Of a stretch of 6,269 nt of DNA, positions 5,436 through 6,269 are shown piece by piece. Every line of letters begins with the position of its first letter. Position 1 is the stretch's first letter. Under the pieces are notes generated by a model. It saw only the letters and a list, made by a program, of their open reading frames with translations, did no database searches and was not told the origin of the DNA. A program made the position numbers and the translations under genes. The stretch is from JBAXGE01 sp044344145 (GTDB lineage: Bacteria > Planctomycetota > Phycisphaerae > WQYP01), in the NCBI GenBank assembly GCA_044344145.1, contig JBIJDM010000179.1:1-6269 (forward strand), written 5' to 3'.

Positions 5436-6002
5436 ATGAAAAATCACCTAATCCACCCCTCCTTACGCCGGGGCTTTACCCTGATCGAAGTGCTGATTGT
5501 AGTGGCGGCCATCACGATTCTGGTGGCCATCATGGTGGCAGTGGGCGCTTCGGCCCAGCGCAATGCCCAAATTAACCAGACCAAAGTGGTACTGAAAACG
5601 CTGGAACTCATTTCCGAGGAATATGCCCGTCAGCGGGGGGGGAATCCCTATCAGACCGACGCTGATCCCCAAACTTCCCGCACCCCGGAAACCGTGGTCA
5701 ACATCAGCGATTTTGTCAGCAAGACCATTGATATCCCCGCCTGCAAACAGACTTACAAAAGTTTGCCCGAACGGGTTTTTGATGGCACCAAAGTGTACGA
5801 TGCGTGGGGCCACGAAGTACGAATCTGGCCGCGTCGGCAGATTGATTCCGGGGGCACGGCGGAATTACGTCCGGCCTATTTCGAAAGTGCCGGACCGGAT
5901 GGCAAGTATGGCCGGGCTTTTTCCACCCCACAGACGCCCGGGAGTACCAATGATAGTCTCCAACGGGAAAACGCCGATAATATCACCAGTCGCGATATGT
6001 AA
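5436..6002 (+). CDS. GspG-like type II secretion pseudopilin (188 aa)
   Basis: The leader MKNHLIHPSLRRG is followed by the predicted prepilin-peptidase cut Gly13/Phe14, Glu18 at mature position 5, and a hydrophobic helix (14-38, FTLIEVLIVVAAITILVA). An amphipathic stretch with LKTLELISEEYARQ (53-66) follows, as in major pseudopilins. The end carries VYDAWGHEVRIWPR (120-133) and FESAGPDGKYG (149-159). These correspond to the D-x-W-G-x and S-x-G-x-D-G-x-x-G elements of GspG-type pseudopilins, where the late loop binds calcium. It is somewhat longer than a typical GspG because of an insert after residue 67 and a polar tail. The frame is open back to 5346, but that adds 30 GC-rich leader residues; ATG 5436 gives a normal prepilin leader. 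The Shine-Dalgarno is weak (GGA 5421-5423), and a TTG at 5424 is a minor alternative. No other secretion gene is adjacent, so it may be an orphan pseudopilin. Confidence 0.85.
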   Translation: MKNHLIHPSLRRGFTLIEVLIVVAAITILVAIMVAVGASAQRNAQINQTKVVLKTLELISEEYARQRGGNPYQTDADPQTSRTPETVVNISDFVSKTIDIPACKQTYKSLPERVFDGTKVYDAWGHEVRIWPRRQIDSGGTAELRPAYFESAGPDGKYGRAFSTPQTPGSTNDSLQRENADNITSRDM

Positions 6003-6024
6003 TACCAGCTATTCCAACGGATAC

Positions 6025-6062
6025 AAAAACAGCCCAGGTATGGTCTGCATACCGGGGCTGTT
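6025..6062. terminator. Two-tier hairpin terminator between convergent genes
   Basis: The outer stem AACAGCCC (6028-6035) with GGGCTGTT (6055-6062) is followed, across one A-G mismatch, by the inner stem GGTATG (6037-6042) with CATACC (6048-6053) and a five-base loop. On the reverse strand it runs into five T (6025-6029), so it should terminate the leftward gene well. Rightward the following sequence (CATTAATTTCC) is only weakly U-rich. It lies 25 bases after one stop and 21 bases from the other. Confidence 0.75.
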
Positions 6063-6083
6063 CATTAATTTCCTACGTGCCGT

Positions 6084-6269
6084 TTAAGAGGGCGTTTCCG
6101 CCGGCGCCGTGGTCGTGGTCGGTACCGTGGGGGTTTCGGTGGGAGTGGCGGGTTGAATCCGCTGGTCTTTAAGAATGCCCAGATCGGGAGTGGCCTGCGG
6201 TGGGGGTGTTACACCATCCAATTGGGGGTTGTACTTCTTCATTTGGGCATCCACACTGCTATTGTCCTT
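6084..6269 (-). CDS. C-terminal part of a protein with a Pro/Thr-rich tail (unknown function)
   Basis: The reverse strand is open from the window edge to a TAA at 6084-6086, giving 61 residues. The visible part is polar and low-complexity: it contains VTPPPQATPDLGILKDQR, then a tail of repeated Thr, Pro and Ala ending TTTTAPAETPS. No domain or hydrophobic segment can be seen in it. Such tails are common on exported or membrane-anchored proteins, but the start lies outside the window, so the function cannot be called. A frame open for 61 codons to the edge, ending 21 bases before a hairpin with a T-run on the correct strand, supports it as a real gene end. The antisense alternatives are not coherent. 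It converges on the GspG-like gene and is not part of its operon. Confidence 0.7.
   Translation of the reverse strand, partial: KDNSSVDAQMKKYNPQLDGVTPPPQATPDLGILKDQRIQPATPTETPTVPTTTTAPAETPS

Noticed and set aside
1..6269. CRISPR array, insertion sequence or toxin-antitoxin pair
   Set aside because: No regularly spaced repeats, no transposase motifs with terminal repeats, and no small paired genes were found on reading both strands.

Overview
The window looks like chromosomal DNA from a free-living bacterium of the PVC group (Planctomycetes-Verrucomicrobia-Lentisphaerae), most likely Verrucomicrobiota or a relative. The argument rests on three prepilin-type proteins, two of them in a tandem pair carrying the late Asp-Gly-Ser element typical of the many pseudopilin paralogues in these phyla, and on an elongation factor P with an unusual, lengthened loop. 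No marker gene fixes the species, so this placement is an inference.

Left part (1-2478). A leftward cluster runs from about 2290 down to the window edge: a 270-residue pseudopilin-like protein (1355-2167), a 362-residue pseudopilin-like protein (214-1302) and the N-terminus of a small membrane-anchored protein (1-170). The spacings are 52 and 43 bases, all on one strand, and each start has its own Shine-Dalgarno sequence, so it is probably one operon. The 311-base gap upstream holds a candidate promoter, a 14-base palindrome and a short stretch that looks like the decayed C-terminal end of another pseudopilin gene.

Middle part (2404-4225). A good sigma-70-type promoter precedes a tRNA-Glu(UUC) gene. 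The gene for elongation factor P (efp) starts only 26 bases after the tRNA, so the two are probably co-transcribed. A strong intrinsic terminator follows efp. A GT-B glycosyltransferase gene begins 17 bases beyond that terminator.

Right part (4222-6269). A leftward GT2 polyprenyl-phosphate-type glycosyltransferase gene (4222-5244) converges on the first glycosyltransferase gene, and their stop codons overlap. From a shared intergenic region a rightward gene (5436-6002) encodes a GspG-like pseudopilin, preceded by a hairpin-rich leader. It converges, across a two-tier hairpin, on the 3' end of a leftward gene (6084 to the edge) with a Pro/Thr-rich tail.

The genes suggest envelope biology (surface or secreted appendage proteins, lipid-linked sugar transfer) beside a translation locus. 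I do not see a clear new multi-gene system. The points most worth checking are the pseudopilin remnant beside the tRNA promoter, the lengthened EF-P loop, the tRNA-efp transcript, and the glycosyltransferase gene set immediately behind a terminator.
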